From: JBAZWE01 sp041660545
GTDB lineage: Bacteria; Actinomycetota; Thermoleophilia; BMS3ABIN01
Assembly (NCBI GenBank): GCA_041660545.1
Contig: JBAZWE010000014.1
Location: 1-30,977 of the forward strand
DNA length: 30,977 bases
Direction of reading: 5' to 3'
Part shown: piece after piece, positions 1 through 7,736 of the stretch
Numbering within the stretch: the first letter of the stretch is position 1
How the letters are laid out: the number at the start of each line of letters is the position of its first letter
Translations under genes and position numbers: made by a program
Notes under the pieces: generated by a model
Database searches by the model: none
The model's input: only the letters and a program-made list of their open reading frames with translations
Told to the model about the DNA's origin: nothing

Positions 1-1
1 A

Positions 2-850
2 AAGCGCGCTGTCAAGGCTTTCTATGACCGTTTTTCTTCCACCACTGTAAAACATCAGTTCACCCGCAGGTTTCTGGAGCGCTTCGGTCCCAAGACACGC
101 ATCCTCGATGTGGGTTGCGGCGGCGGAAATGAAATCCTTACGCCTTTTCAGACGGTCGGCATCGATCTTTCCTTCACGGGTCTGAAGGCCGCCAGCGAAA
201 TATACCAGGCGGTTGCAACCGCCGATGCCCGCTCGCTGCCTTTTGCTGACGACTCTTTCGACGTCATCTCCAGCTGGGATGTTTTTGGCCATATCCCCTT
301 CGAGGAAAAGGGGCCGGTGCTGGCTGAGTGGAAGCGGATCTTGAAACCTGGTGGCTGGATGCTGCACATTATAGAGGCGCATTGCACGGCGCCATTCTAT
401 AAACTCGTGCAGCGCGACCCGGAGCTGTTTAAGAAATATTTCATCGATCTCGATGGTCATTACGGCCTCGAACTGCCCTCTGAAATCTCGGCGCGTTTCC
501 AGCGTGCGGGATTTGAAGTACCCCGGGCATGGAGTTTCTTCCGCGCCGGCATCTTTCCTCCCGAGGAATATGCTAAGCGTTTGGGGCCGGAATACGCATC
601 TTCTTCCCGCCTGTTAAAAACATTCGCGGCGTTCGGCGGCGCCTGTGAACGCAACAAGCAGCTGGACCGGGCGGCGAGTTTCGCCTTTGGCGTGGCGGCT
701 CGTGCGGTGAACCCGCTGCTGCCGCTGGACTGGGGCTCGACGGTCTTTATTCTGGCGCGGGGGGTAGAGCGCGACCGGTCAGGAGGGCCGCTTCACCAGT
801 CGACAACCAGGTGGACGCGTTGCATGATTCGGCGCGCCACCCAATGTTAA
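2..850 (+). CDS. SAM-dependent methyltransferase, class I (5'-truncated by window edge)
   Basis: This is a class I SAM methyltransferase of the Methyltransf_11 type; the substrate is not identifiable. The reading frame is open to the left edge, so the true start lies upstream. The visible part begins KRAVKAFYDRF, runs into motif I (ILDVGCGGGNE), then an acidic post-I loop (GIDLS), the ADARSLPFADDSFDVI segment and the ILKPGGW motif. This is a complete SAM-binding Rossmann core. A GTG at 110 lies inside motif I and cannot be the real start. The C-terminal 25 or so residues are basic and low in hydrophobics and may be poorly conserved. The gene converges on the flippase gene downstream. A role in methylating a glycan or lipid intermediate is inferred from the neighbourhood only. 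Confidence 0.85.
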   Translation, partial: KRAVKAFYDRFSSTTVKHQFTRRFLERFGPKTRILDVGCGGGNEILTPFQTVGIDLSFTGLKAASEIYQAVATADARSLPFADDSFDVISSWDVFGHIPFEEKGPVLAEWKRILKPGGWMLHIIEAHCTAPFYKLVQRDPELFKKYFIDLDGHYGLELPSEISARFQRAGFEVPRAWSFFRAGIFPPEEYAKRLGPEYASSSRLLKTFAAFGGACERNKQLDRAASFAFGVAARAVNPLLPLDWGSTVFILARGVERDRSGGPLHQSTTRWTRCMIRRATQC

Positions 851-906
851 GGATTAAGCGCGGTGCCATGCCTCATCCGGTGAAGTATATCTCCCGGGCG
901 TTCTTC

Positions 907-2412
907 TTACGGCCCCGACGACGGCAGGTCGATCTCTTCAACGTCTTCTTCAACGACTTTCCCCCGGCGGAAAATCGTGGCGATCTCCGACATCGGGATA
1001 ATCCTTAAGGCCAGCACGGCGGCCGTGTAAACCACGATGGCAATCGCGATCACCGCGAGCACATGGATGCGGTCGCGCAGCAGCCAGACGAGCACGCCGG
1101 TGACCGCCGAGAGCAGAGCCAGGATCAGCGCCGTCTTCAGCGTCCTGAGCAGCGAGATATTGTTGCGCAGCAGATAGAACATCATGACAAGCCCCAAGAC
1201 CTCGGTGATCAGCGTCGTGACCGCCGCGGCGGTAAAGCCGTAGGGCGGGATGAAGACCAGGTTGAGTCCCACGTTGACCACCATGTTGATGAAGCCGACC
1301 CCCGCAACGGCCTTCTGGCGCTCGACGACGGTCAGGATGTTTCCCTGCAGGAAGGTGACGAACCAGACCGGCAGCACCCACGAGAGAATCGCCAGTGCCG
1401 TCGTCGCCGGCAGATACTGATCCTTGAGGAAGAAGAGGATGACCTTTTCAGAAAGCAGCCAGCCGCCCACGGCCATCGGCATCGAGATGACGAGCAGCCA
1501 GCGGCAGGCTTTCTGGAAGGGGCCGTCGAGGTTGTCGGTCGGTTTGCGGAACTGCCCGGCCAGCTTGGGGAAGAGCGCCGCCACCAGGCCGGCGGGGATG
1601 AAGAGCAGCGCCGAGATCAGGTTGTAGGCCGAGGCGTACTGGCCGACCTCGACGTTGGCCGTCTCGCCGCGGAAAAAAGAGATCATGACGCTATCCACCC
1701 TGAAGTACACGAGATAGAATGCGACGATCATGCCGAAGGGCAGGGCCGCTTTCAGGTATCCCGGCCACAAACCACGATCGATTCTTAAAATGAACGGGCC
1801 GTATTTCCTCCACACGATCCAGACCGCAAGAACCCCGCCGGTGAACTGCACTACCGTGTTACTCAGGGCGACAAGCACAAAGTCGTGCCAGATAAGCAGC
1901 GCAATCACACCGCCAGTGGCGAACAGCACTTTTTCAAACAGCCAGAGGAAGGCCTGGATGTGCAGGTCCTGTTTTACCGAGAAGGCTATGGTGGAGGTAT
2001 AAAACCAGGAATAGCCGATCTGGGCCAGCGCAAACGCGACCACCGCCATCGATGTGGGCCTGTCTTTTCCCATCAGCGGCACGATGGCGATCATGATGAT
2101 CGCTGAAGAGCATGAAAGCAGGGTCTTCAAGCCCAGGATGCCGGCGAGCCGCTCTCGCAGCTGCTCGGGCTTGCGGGCGATCTCGCGGATGGTGTATTCA
2201 TGCAGCCCTACATCACCCAGTATTGAAAAGATCTCAGAAAGGGCGAAAGCGAACATGTACCGGCCGAAGTCTTCAGGACCCAGGCGGCGCGCCAGGAAGA
2301 GGAAGAAGACGAAGCCGATCGCAGCCCTCACGAACTGTGAGGAACTCAGGAGGGCGGCGTTTAAGGGAACCCGGCTTGAACCGGACGATTTATCGACTGT
2401 CTGGGAAGGCAT
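907..2412 (-). CDS. Polysaccharide/lipid-linked oligosaccharide flippase (Wzx/MATE-MVF type)
   Basis: This 501-residue polytopic membrane protein has the hallmarks of the MOP superfamily Wzx-type flippases. Its N-terminal helix is followed by LARRLGPEDFGRYMFAFAL and ILGDVGLHEYTIREIAR, the classic start of this family, and about 12-14 hydrophobic segments follow. Such proteins move undecaprenyl-linked glycans from the cytoplasmic to the outer leaflet. The charged C-terminal tail (VVEEDVEEIDLPSSGP) is cytoplasmic by prediction. The gene is divergent from the nucleoside phosphorylase gene across only 31 bp. No Shine-Dalgarno precedes the ATG, but a TATAAC box ends six bases before it, so the mRNA may be leaderless. 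A second flippase of the same family lies at 21821-23218, suggesting two distinct substrates or two export steps. Confidence 0.9.
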   Translation of the reverse strand: MPSQTVDKSSGSSRVPLNAALLSSSQFVRAAIGFVFFLFLARRLGPEDFGRYMFAFALSEIFSILGDVGLHEYTIREIARKPEQLRERLAGILGLKTLLSCSSAIIMIAIVPLMGKDRPTSMAVVAFALAQIGYSWFYTSTIAFSVKQDLHIQAFLWLFEKVLFATGGVIALLIWHDFVLVALSNTVVQFTGGVLAVWIVWRKYGPFILRIDRGLWPGYLKAALPFGMIVAFYLVYFRVDSVMISFFRGETANVEVGQYASAYNLISALLFIPAGLVAALFPKLAGQFRKPTDNLDGPFQKACRWLLVISMPMAVGGWLLSEKVILFFLKDQYLPATTALAILSWVLPVWFVTFLQGNILTVVERQKAVAGVGFINMVVNVGLNLVFIPPYGFTAAAVTTLITEVLGLVMMFYLLRNNISLLRTLKTALILALLSAVTGVLVWLLRDRIHVLAVIAIAIVVYTAAVLALRIIPMSEIATIFRRGKVVEEDVEEIDLPSSGP

Positions 2413-2417
2413 TTTCT

Positions 2418-2425
2418 GTTATAGT
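2418..2425. promoter_or_regulatory. Overlapping divergent -10 boxes (bidirectional promoter)
   Basis: On the plus strand TATAGT (2420-2425) matches the sigma-70 -10 box at five of six positions, and its expected start site near 2432 lies 12 bases before the phosphorylase ATG. On the minus strand the same DNA reads TATAAC (2423-2418), also five of six, giving a start close to the flippase ATG at 2412. No convincing -35 box is visible for either. The assignment rests on position and match only. Confidence 0.4.
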
Positions 2426-2443
2426 ATCGACCATCTTAAGTTA

Positions 2444-3190
2444 ATGAAAGCCGCCTCATTTATGACCACCTGGGAAGAAAAATTTGTCCGTTTTATGGCC
2501 GAGCGTTGGGTATTTCAGGGAACTGACCCACACGACTATACACCGCGCCTGCTCCTGCTAGCTTTCGGTGAGGACTTTATTAGTCCTTTACTGGAGCGTC
2601 ATGAGCATTTCGGGGCGCTTTACTCCGGCTACCTTGGCGGACGCGAAGTCGGGTACATGAGGGTGCCGCCCGGGACAGTCGTTCTCGAGGGCATCATGAG
2701 GAGCCTGGCGTTTACCAGGATCGATACCGTGATCGGCATCGGTACGTGCGGCGCCTTGCAGACGGAAATCGAATGCGGCGACATCATCGTTCCGGAATCA
2801 GCGCAGGCAGGCGACTGTCTTTCGATGCACTACGGGTTTGAATATGGAGATCGGATCCCCGCCGACGCGGAGCTTACAGGTGCGCTCGCCCGGTTTATGG
2901 GCCGCCGTGGCATGACGGTTCACGCAGGCCCGATTGTAACGACGGGCGCGGCGTTTCGTGAGACTGAGGAGCTGCTTGAATCATGGAACCGGGATGGCTT
3001 CCTGGGAGTGGAACTGGAAGCCTCCAGCCTTTTCGCGCTGGGAAGTTTCATGGGCATCAGGACTACGATGTCCCTCATGGTGACCGATAGCCCCATCCTT
3101 ATGAAGACATCCGAGGTGCTCAAGGGTGAGAAGCGAGATACTTTTATCGGCGGGTTGGTAGATTTTGTCAGTTCGCCCGAAATAGCATAA
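2444..3190 (+). CDS. Nucleoside phosphorylase family protein (PNP/UDP superfamily)
   Basis: A 248-residue member of the purine/uridine phosphorylase superfamily, which splits nucleosides to base and ribose-1-phosphate (or hydrolyses them in the MTA/SAH nucleosidase branch). Visible motifs are the phosphate/ribose-binding segment IGIGTCGALQ (about residues 97-106), GDIIVPESAQAGD, the ribose-contacting VELEASS (189-195) and VTDS (213-216). The Asp there occupies the position of the base-contacting acid in hexameric purine phosphorylases. The reading frame extends upstream to 2054, but that part is antisense to the flippase, so the start is taken at ATG 2444; ATG 2462 is an alternative. Length is normal for the family. 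It heads the plus-strand operon, eight bases before the GT2 gene. Substrate is unknown; purine-type or 5'-deoxyadenosine is possible. Confidence 0.85.
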   Translation: MKAASFMTTWEEKFVRFMAERWVFQGTDPHDYTPRLLLLAFGEDFISPLLERHEHFGALYSGYLGGREVGYMRVPPGTVVLEGIMRSLAFTRIDTVIGIGTCGALQTEIECGDIIVPESAQAGDCLSMHYGFEYGDRIPADAELTGALARFMGRRGMTVHAGPIVTTGAAFRETEELLESWNRDGFLGVELEASSLFALGSFMGIRTTMSLMVTDSPILMKTSEVLKGEKRDTFIGGLVDFVSSPEIA

Positions 3191-3198
3191 GGGCAGAT

Positions 3199-3885
3199 TT
3201 GAACTCTTCCAGGGAAAAAGTAACCGTTGCCGTCATTGCCCGCAATGAGGAAGCGACGGTCAGTAATGTAATTCGCTCGGTATTGCCGATCTGTGGCGAG
3301 GTATTGCTGATAGACGGAAATTCCACGGACCGTACGAGGGAAATAGCTGAATCTCTGGGTGTCACGGTCCACAGGGACGCCGGCAGGGGCAAGGGTGACG
3401 GTATCAGGAAGGCGATTGAGGTTGCCACCGGCGATGTCATCGTCTTCATCGATGCAGACGGTTCCCACGATCCTAATGATATCCCTGCTCTGGCCGCGCC
3501 GATTATCATCGGCAAGGCCGACCTGGTCATCGGTTCGCGCTGGACCGGGGGCAGTGACGAACTGGGTGGGGACGTTAGCAAATTCATACGCAGCACCGGC
3601 AGTCATATGATCACTCTGGCGATAAATTATCGATGGGGCGTGCGGCTTACCGACAGTCAGAATGGTTTTCGCGCCATCTCGACGAAGGCGGCGAGAGGCA
3701 TCACGATGACGGAGAACATCTTCACGATCGAGCAGGAGATGATCATGCAATGTTTGAGGAACGACTACAGGGTAACCGAGGTCTCTTCGCATGAGTATCG
3801 CCGGCAGGCGGGTACGTCGCAGATAGCCGTCTGGAAAGTGGCGCCGCGATTCGCATGGTGCCTGATGAAGAACCTGGTCAAGTAA
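3199..3885 (+). CDS. Glycosyltransferase family 2 (DPM1-like)
   Basis: A 228-residue GT-A fold glycosyltransferase. It has the N-terminal nucleotide-binding strand VTVAVIARNEE, LLIDGNSTDRT, and the metal-binding stretch VIVFIDADGSHDP, followed by DLVIGSRW and the acceptor-side motif SQNGFRAIS. This arrangement matches the DPM1/DpgS-like branch of GT2 that transfers a sugar from a nucleotide donor to polyprenyl phosphate. There are no C-terminal membrane helices, so membrane association would be peripheral. The start is TTG at 3199 behind a weak AGGGCAG, eight bases after the phosphorylase stop. The next gene begins 12 bases after its stop. It is a natural partner for the GT39 enzymes downstream, which use polyprenyl-phosphate sugars; this pairing is inferred. 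Confidence 0.85.
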   Translation: MNSSREKVTVAVIARNEEATVSNVIRSVLPICGEVLLIDGNSTDRTREIAESLGVTVHRDAGRGKGDGIRKAIEVATGDVIVFIDADGSHDPNDIPALAAPIIIGKADLVIGSRWTGGSDELGGDVSKFIRSTGSHMITLAINYRWGVRLTDSQNGFRAISTKAARGITMTENIFTIEQEMIMQCLRNDYRVTEVSSHEYRRQAGTSQIAVWKVAPRFAWCLMKNLVK

Positions 3886-3896
3886 CTTTATTCCAC

Positions 3897-5315
3897 GTGA
3901 GGGTCTTACTTTTAAATCCGCCGCCCGTCGAGGGCGTCAACATCGTCCGGGAGGGCCGCTGTATGCAGCGGACCGGGGCCTGGACTTCTGTATGGGCGCC
4001 CGTTTCTCTTGCTGTATCTGCGGCCGTCCTGCGCGAGCAGGGCATACAGGTCATGATAGCCGACTGCAGCGTCGAGGACATCGACTGGGCCGGCCTGGCC
4101 AGTATCATAGCTTCGTTTCATCCCTCGCTGGTCGTCATCAACACGGGAACTCCCTCTATCGACAGCGACCTTGGCGTCGCCTCGCTGGCTAAAAAGGCGG
4201 TTCCGGGCGTGCATACGCTGGCCTTCGGAATCCACCCCAGCGCCCTTCCCGATGAATGTTTCAAGATGGAGGAAGATCTCGACATGGTCGTCCGCGGTGA
4301 ACCTGAATTCACGATCCGCGATGCCGCGACAGCGCTTGCCTCCGGCACCGGCCTGGATGGAATCGAAGGCCTGTCGTACAGAAACGCCGACGGTTCCGTT
4401 GTCCATAACGAAAAGCGTCCCTTTATCTCGGATCTCGATGAGCTCCCTTTTCCCGCCTGGGATCTTATCGATACAGGCCTCTATCGCATGCCCTTCAGCG
4501 GCGAGAGATTTCTACTTGTGCCCACCGCGCGTGGATGCCCTTATGGCTGCACTTTTTGCGCCAACAAGGCCTACTACGGGGCGGCGCTAAGGAAGCGATC
4601 ACCACAGAGGGTAGTCGATGAGATCGAGTTGGCGGTCAGGGAATACGATATCCGCGAATTCCTTTTCTGGACGGAGTCTTTTACCAACGACCAGTCATAC
4701 ACGATCGAGATCGCCCAGGAAATAATGAATCGCGGGCTGGATATCAGCTGGGTATGCAACAGCCGGGTCGATACCGTTTCACCAGAGCTATTGAGGACGA
4801 TCAAAAAGGCAGGCTGCTGGATGATCGGTTTCGGTATCGAGAGCGGCAACCAGGGTGTGCTGGACCAGGTGCGCAAAGGTACCACTCTCACCCAGGCGGT
4901 GCAGGCGGTGCGCATGTCGCATGAGACGGGGCTCGAGGTTACCGGTCACTGCGTCCTTGGTTTCCCCGGGGAGACAGAGGCGACCATGCGGCAGACGATA
5001 GACTTTGCCAAATTCCTGAGGCTTGACTACGTTCAGTTTTACTGTGCGGTTGCCTTTCCTGGCTCGAAGCTATACGAGCGCTGCGTCGAATATGACTGGA
5101 TCGATAATGATGACTGGCGCTACTTTGAGCAGAACTTTTCGGTTCTGACCACGCCCGAGTTAGCGTCCAGTCAGGTGATGGAGGCAAGGGAACGCGCCTA
5201 TCGCGAGTTCTACCGGCAGCCTTATCTGATCTCGAATGTCATCAGGAAAATTCACTCCGGACGCGACGTGATCAATTTTGCCCGTATGTTCAGGGACTTC
5301 TTGAGCTGGGTGTAG
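3897..5315 (+). CDS. B12-binding-domain radical SAM protein 1
   Basis: A 472-residue class B radical-SAM protein. Residues 1 to about 140 form a cobalamin-binding-like Rossmann domain (MRVLLLNPPP at the start, then VVRGEPE at its end), and the radical-SAM barrel carries RGCPYGCTFC with cluster cysteines 214, 218 and 221. Later motifs FGIESGNQ and GFPGETE are typical of the BchE/HpnJ-type relatives. The reading frame has an earlier ATG at 3855 inside the upstream gene, but the family almost always begins with MRVLLLNPP, so GTG 3897 is preferred. Known relatives methylate unactivated carbons or rearrange rings; the substrate here is unknown. It sits inside the glycosyltransferase operon, ten bases before the GT87-like gene. 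First of six such proteins in the window. Confidence 0.9.
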   Translation: MRVLLLNPPPVEGVNIVREGRCMQRTGAWTSVWAPVSLAVSAAVLREQGIQVMIADCSVEDIDWAGLASIIASFHPSLVVINTGTPSIDSDLGVASLAKKAVPGVHTLAFGIHPSALPDECFKMEEDLDMVVRGEPEFTIRDAATALASGTGLDGIEGLSYRNADGSVVHNEKRPFISDLDELPFPAWDLIDTGLYRMPFSGERFLLVPTARGCPYGCTFCANKAYYGAALRKRSPQRVVDEIELAVREYDIREFLFWTESFTNDQSYTIEIAQEIMNRGLDISWVCNSRVDTVSPELLRTIKKAGCWMIGFGIESGNQGVLDQVRKGTTLTQAVQAVRMSHETGLEVTGHCVLGFPGETEATMRQTIDFAKFLRLDYVQFYCAVAFPGSKLYERCVEYDWIDNDDWRYFEQNFSVLTTPELASSQVMEARERAYREFYRQPYLISNVIRKIHSGRDVINFARMFRDFLSWV

Positions 5316-5324
5316 CAGTCCCGC

Positions 5325-6665
5325 ATGAGTGAAGACGGCGAAATCCGCGTGGAATCTCAAGAAAAAAATCTGAGTATAATTCTGACAATGCTGCTGGTAT
5401 TCTCGGTCGCGATAGCTATTCTGGGATTTCTTGTTGACTTTAGGGATACCAGGCAGTTTGGGGGTGTTGATCTTAGAAACAGGGTAGTAGGCGCTCGGCT
5501 GATACGTGAGGGTCTCGACCCCTATTTCTATGAATGGACTCCCGATCGTTCCGAGCTTCTCCTCGATCCAAATACGGGAACGGGCAGTCCCGCAACTTCG
5601 ACGACTGTGACACCGGCAGCACTCTTATTGCATCAACCGGTAGCCTTTATTTCTTACAAGCTGCAGCGATATGGATGGTTCGTCCTCCAATGGGCTATGT
5701 TGATTGCGACGACCTGTATAATGGCCCGGGCTGCATCATCGCGTGACGCGAAAATAGCAATCTGGATACTGGGTTTGCTGATAATCTCTGGCAGCTATTT
5801 CTGGCGCCTGCACGTGGAGCGGGGACAAATATATGTCCTCTACGCTTTCATGATTGCTGTTGCTTTCTGGTTGTGCGAAAAAAAGACGAGTTTTGGCTTG
5901 ATGGCGGGTGGTTTTTTCCTGGGTGTATTTGCCGCTTTTCGGCCACCGGGCGCGTTAATGCTCATTCCGATGCTGGTTTACGGCAAGTGGAAAATACTGG
6001 TCGGGAGCGTAGTGGGCGCCGTTGTAACATTTCTGGTTACGCTCGTTACGGGAAACATAATTTACTGGGACTCATATGTAAGAGCTGCGCAGGCATGGTC
6101 TGACGTATTCCTTGGCATTGTAAGATTTGATTATGCTCCGTACGAACATCCGGTCATCGAAGGAATGGGCAATCTGACCTGGAGGGCAAATACACCCACA
6201 TCAGACACCTCGTTTCAGGCATTACTGCAGCAGGTGGGATTCAATGTCTCTTCAGGACCGTTGCTTATCGTCATGTTCCTGATAATTGCAGCGGCGGTTA
6301 TTTTTCTCTTCAGGATCAGAAAAGCAGGGGATTCCATACCCACGATGTTCCTGGCTGGCTCTACCCTGGTGCTGTTGAGTTCATATCTGCTCCCTGCAAG
6401 ACTTTACACTTATAATAACGTTATGTGGCTCATCCCCCTGGCGCTTATAATAATAAGCTCGGATTCACTTGTATCGCTGCTGAAAAGCCCACTCGCAGTT
6501 CTTTTTGTAGCCGGAATTTATTTTGGGACTGTATTCTGGATTCCATACAATTTTATTGTCAGTGACTATGCCATGCTGATTTATGTGGTTGCGGTAACAT
6601 GTGTTCTGCTTTTACGGCGCTACCGGCAGATAGATAAAAAGACTTCAGTCCTCGCGTCCGGATGA
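5325..6665 (+). CDS. Polytopic membrane protein, GT87-like (DUF2029) glycosyltransferase candidate
   Basis: A 446-residue integral membrane protein with roughly ten hydrophobic segments, starting with a helix at about residues 16-37. A large first extracytoplasmic loop follows, containing DLRNRVVGARLIREGLDPY and an acidic DPNTGTGSP region. That loop pattern and the overall size resemble GT-C fold polyprenyl-phosphate mannosyltransferases of family GT87. An acidic residue in the first loop is usually catalytic in GT-C enzymes; Asp in the GVDLRNR segment is a candidate. The middle segment AAFRPPGALMLIPML also fits the family. The gene starts nine bases after the radical-SAM stop. Base composition is slightly more AT-rich than its neighbours. 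Family assignment is from motif impression and should be tested with a profile search. Confidence 0.65.
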   Translation: MSEDGEIRVESQEKNLSIILTMLLVFSVAIAILGFLVDFRDTRQFGGVDLRNRVVGARLIREGLDPYFYEWTPDRSELLLDPNTGTGSPATSTTVTPAALLLHQPVAFISYKLQRYGWFVLQWAMLIATTCIMARAASSRDAKIAIWILGLLIISGSYFWRLHVERGQIYVLYAFMIAVAFWLCEKKTSFGLMAGGFFLGVFAAFRPPGALMLIPMLVYGKWKILVGSVVGAVVTFLVTLVTGNIIYWDSYVRAAQAWSDVFLGIVRFDYAPYEHPVIEGMGNLTWRANTPTSDTSFQALLQQVGFNVSSGPLLIVMFLIIAAAVIFLFRIRKAGDSIPTMFLAGSTLVLLSSYLLPARLYTYNNVMWLIPLALIIISSDSLVSLLKSPLAVLFVAGIYFGTVFWIPYNFIVSDYAMLIYVVAVTCVLLLRRYRQIDKKTSVLASG

Positions 6666-6695
6666 AGAACGCGGGCCTTATGATTCCCTGATAAT

Positions 6696-7736
6696 ATGAG
6701 CCGGAAGTTTTTCAACCGTAATAAAGTACAGCAGGTCATTACATGCATTAGCTTGGTATGGAAAAATATTACCGGGAATTTCAAACAGAACTTTTTGATG
6801 CCGCTGGGAGCATATAAGCCGTTGCTGGATGTAGACAATATTAAATTCGAGAAAGCGAAATGCGCCATTTGTGACGGTGATAACGCGGAAAAACTTTTTT
6901 CCGCGCGCGACAAGTTTCACAACTACGGGGGGCGCTTTACCGTCAAACGATGCAGGGATTGCGGGCTCGTATACATGGATCCGCGTCCCACTGAAGATAC
7001 AAAGGGCAAGTTTTACGATGATGAGTATACGTTCAAGAGTGATAAGCCATCGCAGGAGTCTTCCCATTATTTACCGGTAATAGAAGAACTGAAAAAAATG
7101 AAACCCGGCGTCATCCATGATGTTGGAACCGGGAACAGCCAGTTCCTTCCGATGATGCGGGACTTAGGCTGGGATGTCGGAGGCAACGAGGTTGACGCTT
7201 CGCTGGTTGAGTTTTTTCGGAAAAAGCATCAGATCGATATTCAGTATGGTGATCTTAAGCAGGCCCGTCATGAGGCAAAATCCGTCGATGTAGTCACCAT
7301 CATGGGTGTGCTGGAGCATACGCCTGATCCGAAAAGGCTGCTTGAGGAAGTGAACCGTATACTCAAGGATGACGGTAAACTGATCCTGTACTGTTTTAAT
7401 CGCAATTACGAAGCTGCATTACTGGGCAGATACTGGCTTGGTTACGATACGCCCAGACACTTGTACAGCTTCAGTGAAAAAACGCTTACCAGGCTCCTGA
7501 AAGAGACAGGTTTTACCGTTTGCGGTAAAGTCTATTCTCCCGTAACCACGATCTTCCAAAGCGCCACGTGGATGATATTGCGGTTGCGCAACGCGATTAC
7601 CCGTTCACAACGTTCCACGATTGTCATGAATCTGCCAAAACCTCTACAGTTTTTAAGCATGCGCTTCGGAAGAGTCATGGCCAGGCTCGGCACAAGCCCG
7701 GCAGTCTACCTCTTTTGTAAAAAAGATGGACAATAA
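6696..7736 (+). CDS. SAM-dependent methyltransferase with N-terminal zinc ribbon
   Basis: A 346-residue class I methyltransferase. An N-terminal treble-clef or zinc-ribbon-like module has paired cysteines CAIC (56, 59) and CRDC (86, 89), followed by GLVYMDPRP. The SAM-binding domain begins with VIHDVGTGNSQF (about 139-150) and continues with VTIMGVLEHTPDP and ILKDDGKLIL. This two-part architecture is common in methyltransferases of sugar, polyketide and surface-glycan clusters, where they act on nucleotide-linked or lipid-linked substrates. Start is ATG 6696, with a TATGAT box at 6679-6684 that would give a near-leaderless message; ATG 6798 is an internal alternative. Its stop overlaps the next gene by 11 bases, which points to translational coupling with the first GT39 gene. 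The substrate is not identifiable. Confidence 0.85.
   Translation: MSRKFFNRNKVQQVITCISLVWKNITGNFKQNFLMPLGAYKPLLDVDNIKFEKAKCAICDGDNAEKLFSARDKFHNYGGRFTVKRCRDCGLVYMDPRPTEDTKGKFYDDEYTFKSDKPSQESSHYLPVIEELKKMKPGVIHDVGTGNSQFLPMMRDLGWDVGGNEVDASLVEFFRKKHQIDIQYGDLKQARHEAKSVDVVTIMGVLEHTPDPKRLLEEVNRILKDDGKLILYCFNRNYEAALLGRYWLGYDTPRHLYSFSEKTLTRLLKETGFTVCGKVYSPVTTIFQSATWMILRLRNAITRSQRSTIVMNLPKPLQFLSMRFGRVMARLGTSPAVYLFCKKDGQ

Noticed and set aside
1063..1788. Long plus-strand frame opposite the flippase gene
   Set aside because: It is an antisense shadow with Asp, Gln and Arg-rich composition and no recognisable motif.
2054..2443. N-terminal extension of the phosphorylase frame by 130 codons
   Set aside because: It is antisense to the flippase coding sequence, is rich in Arg and Ser, and gives a protein far longer than the family. 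The start at 2444 fits.
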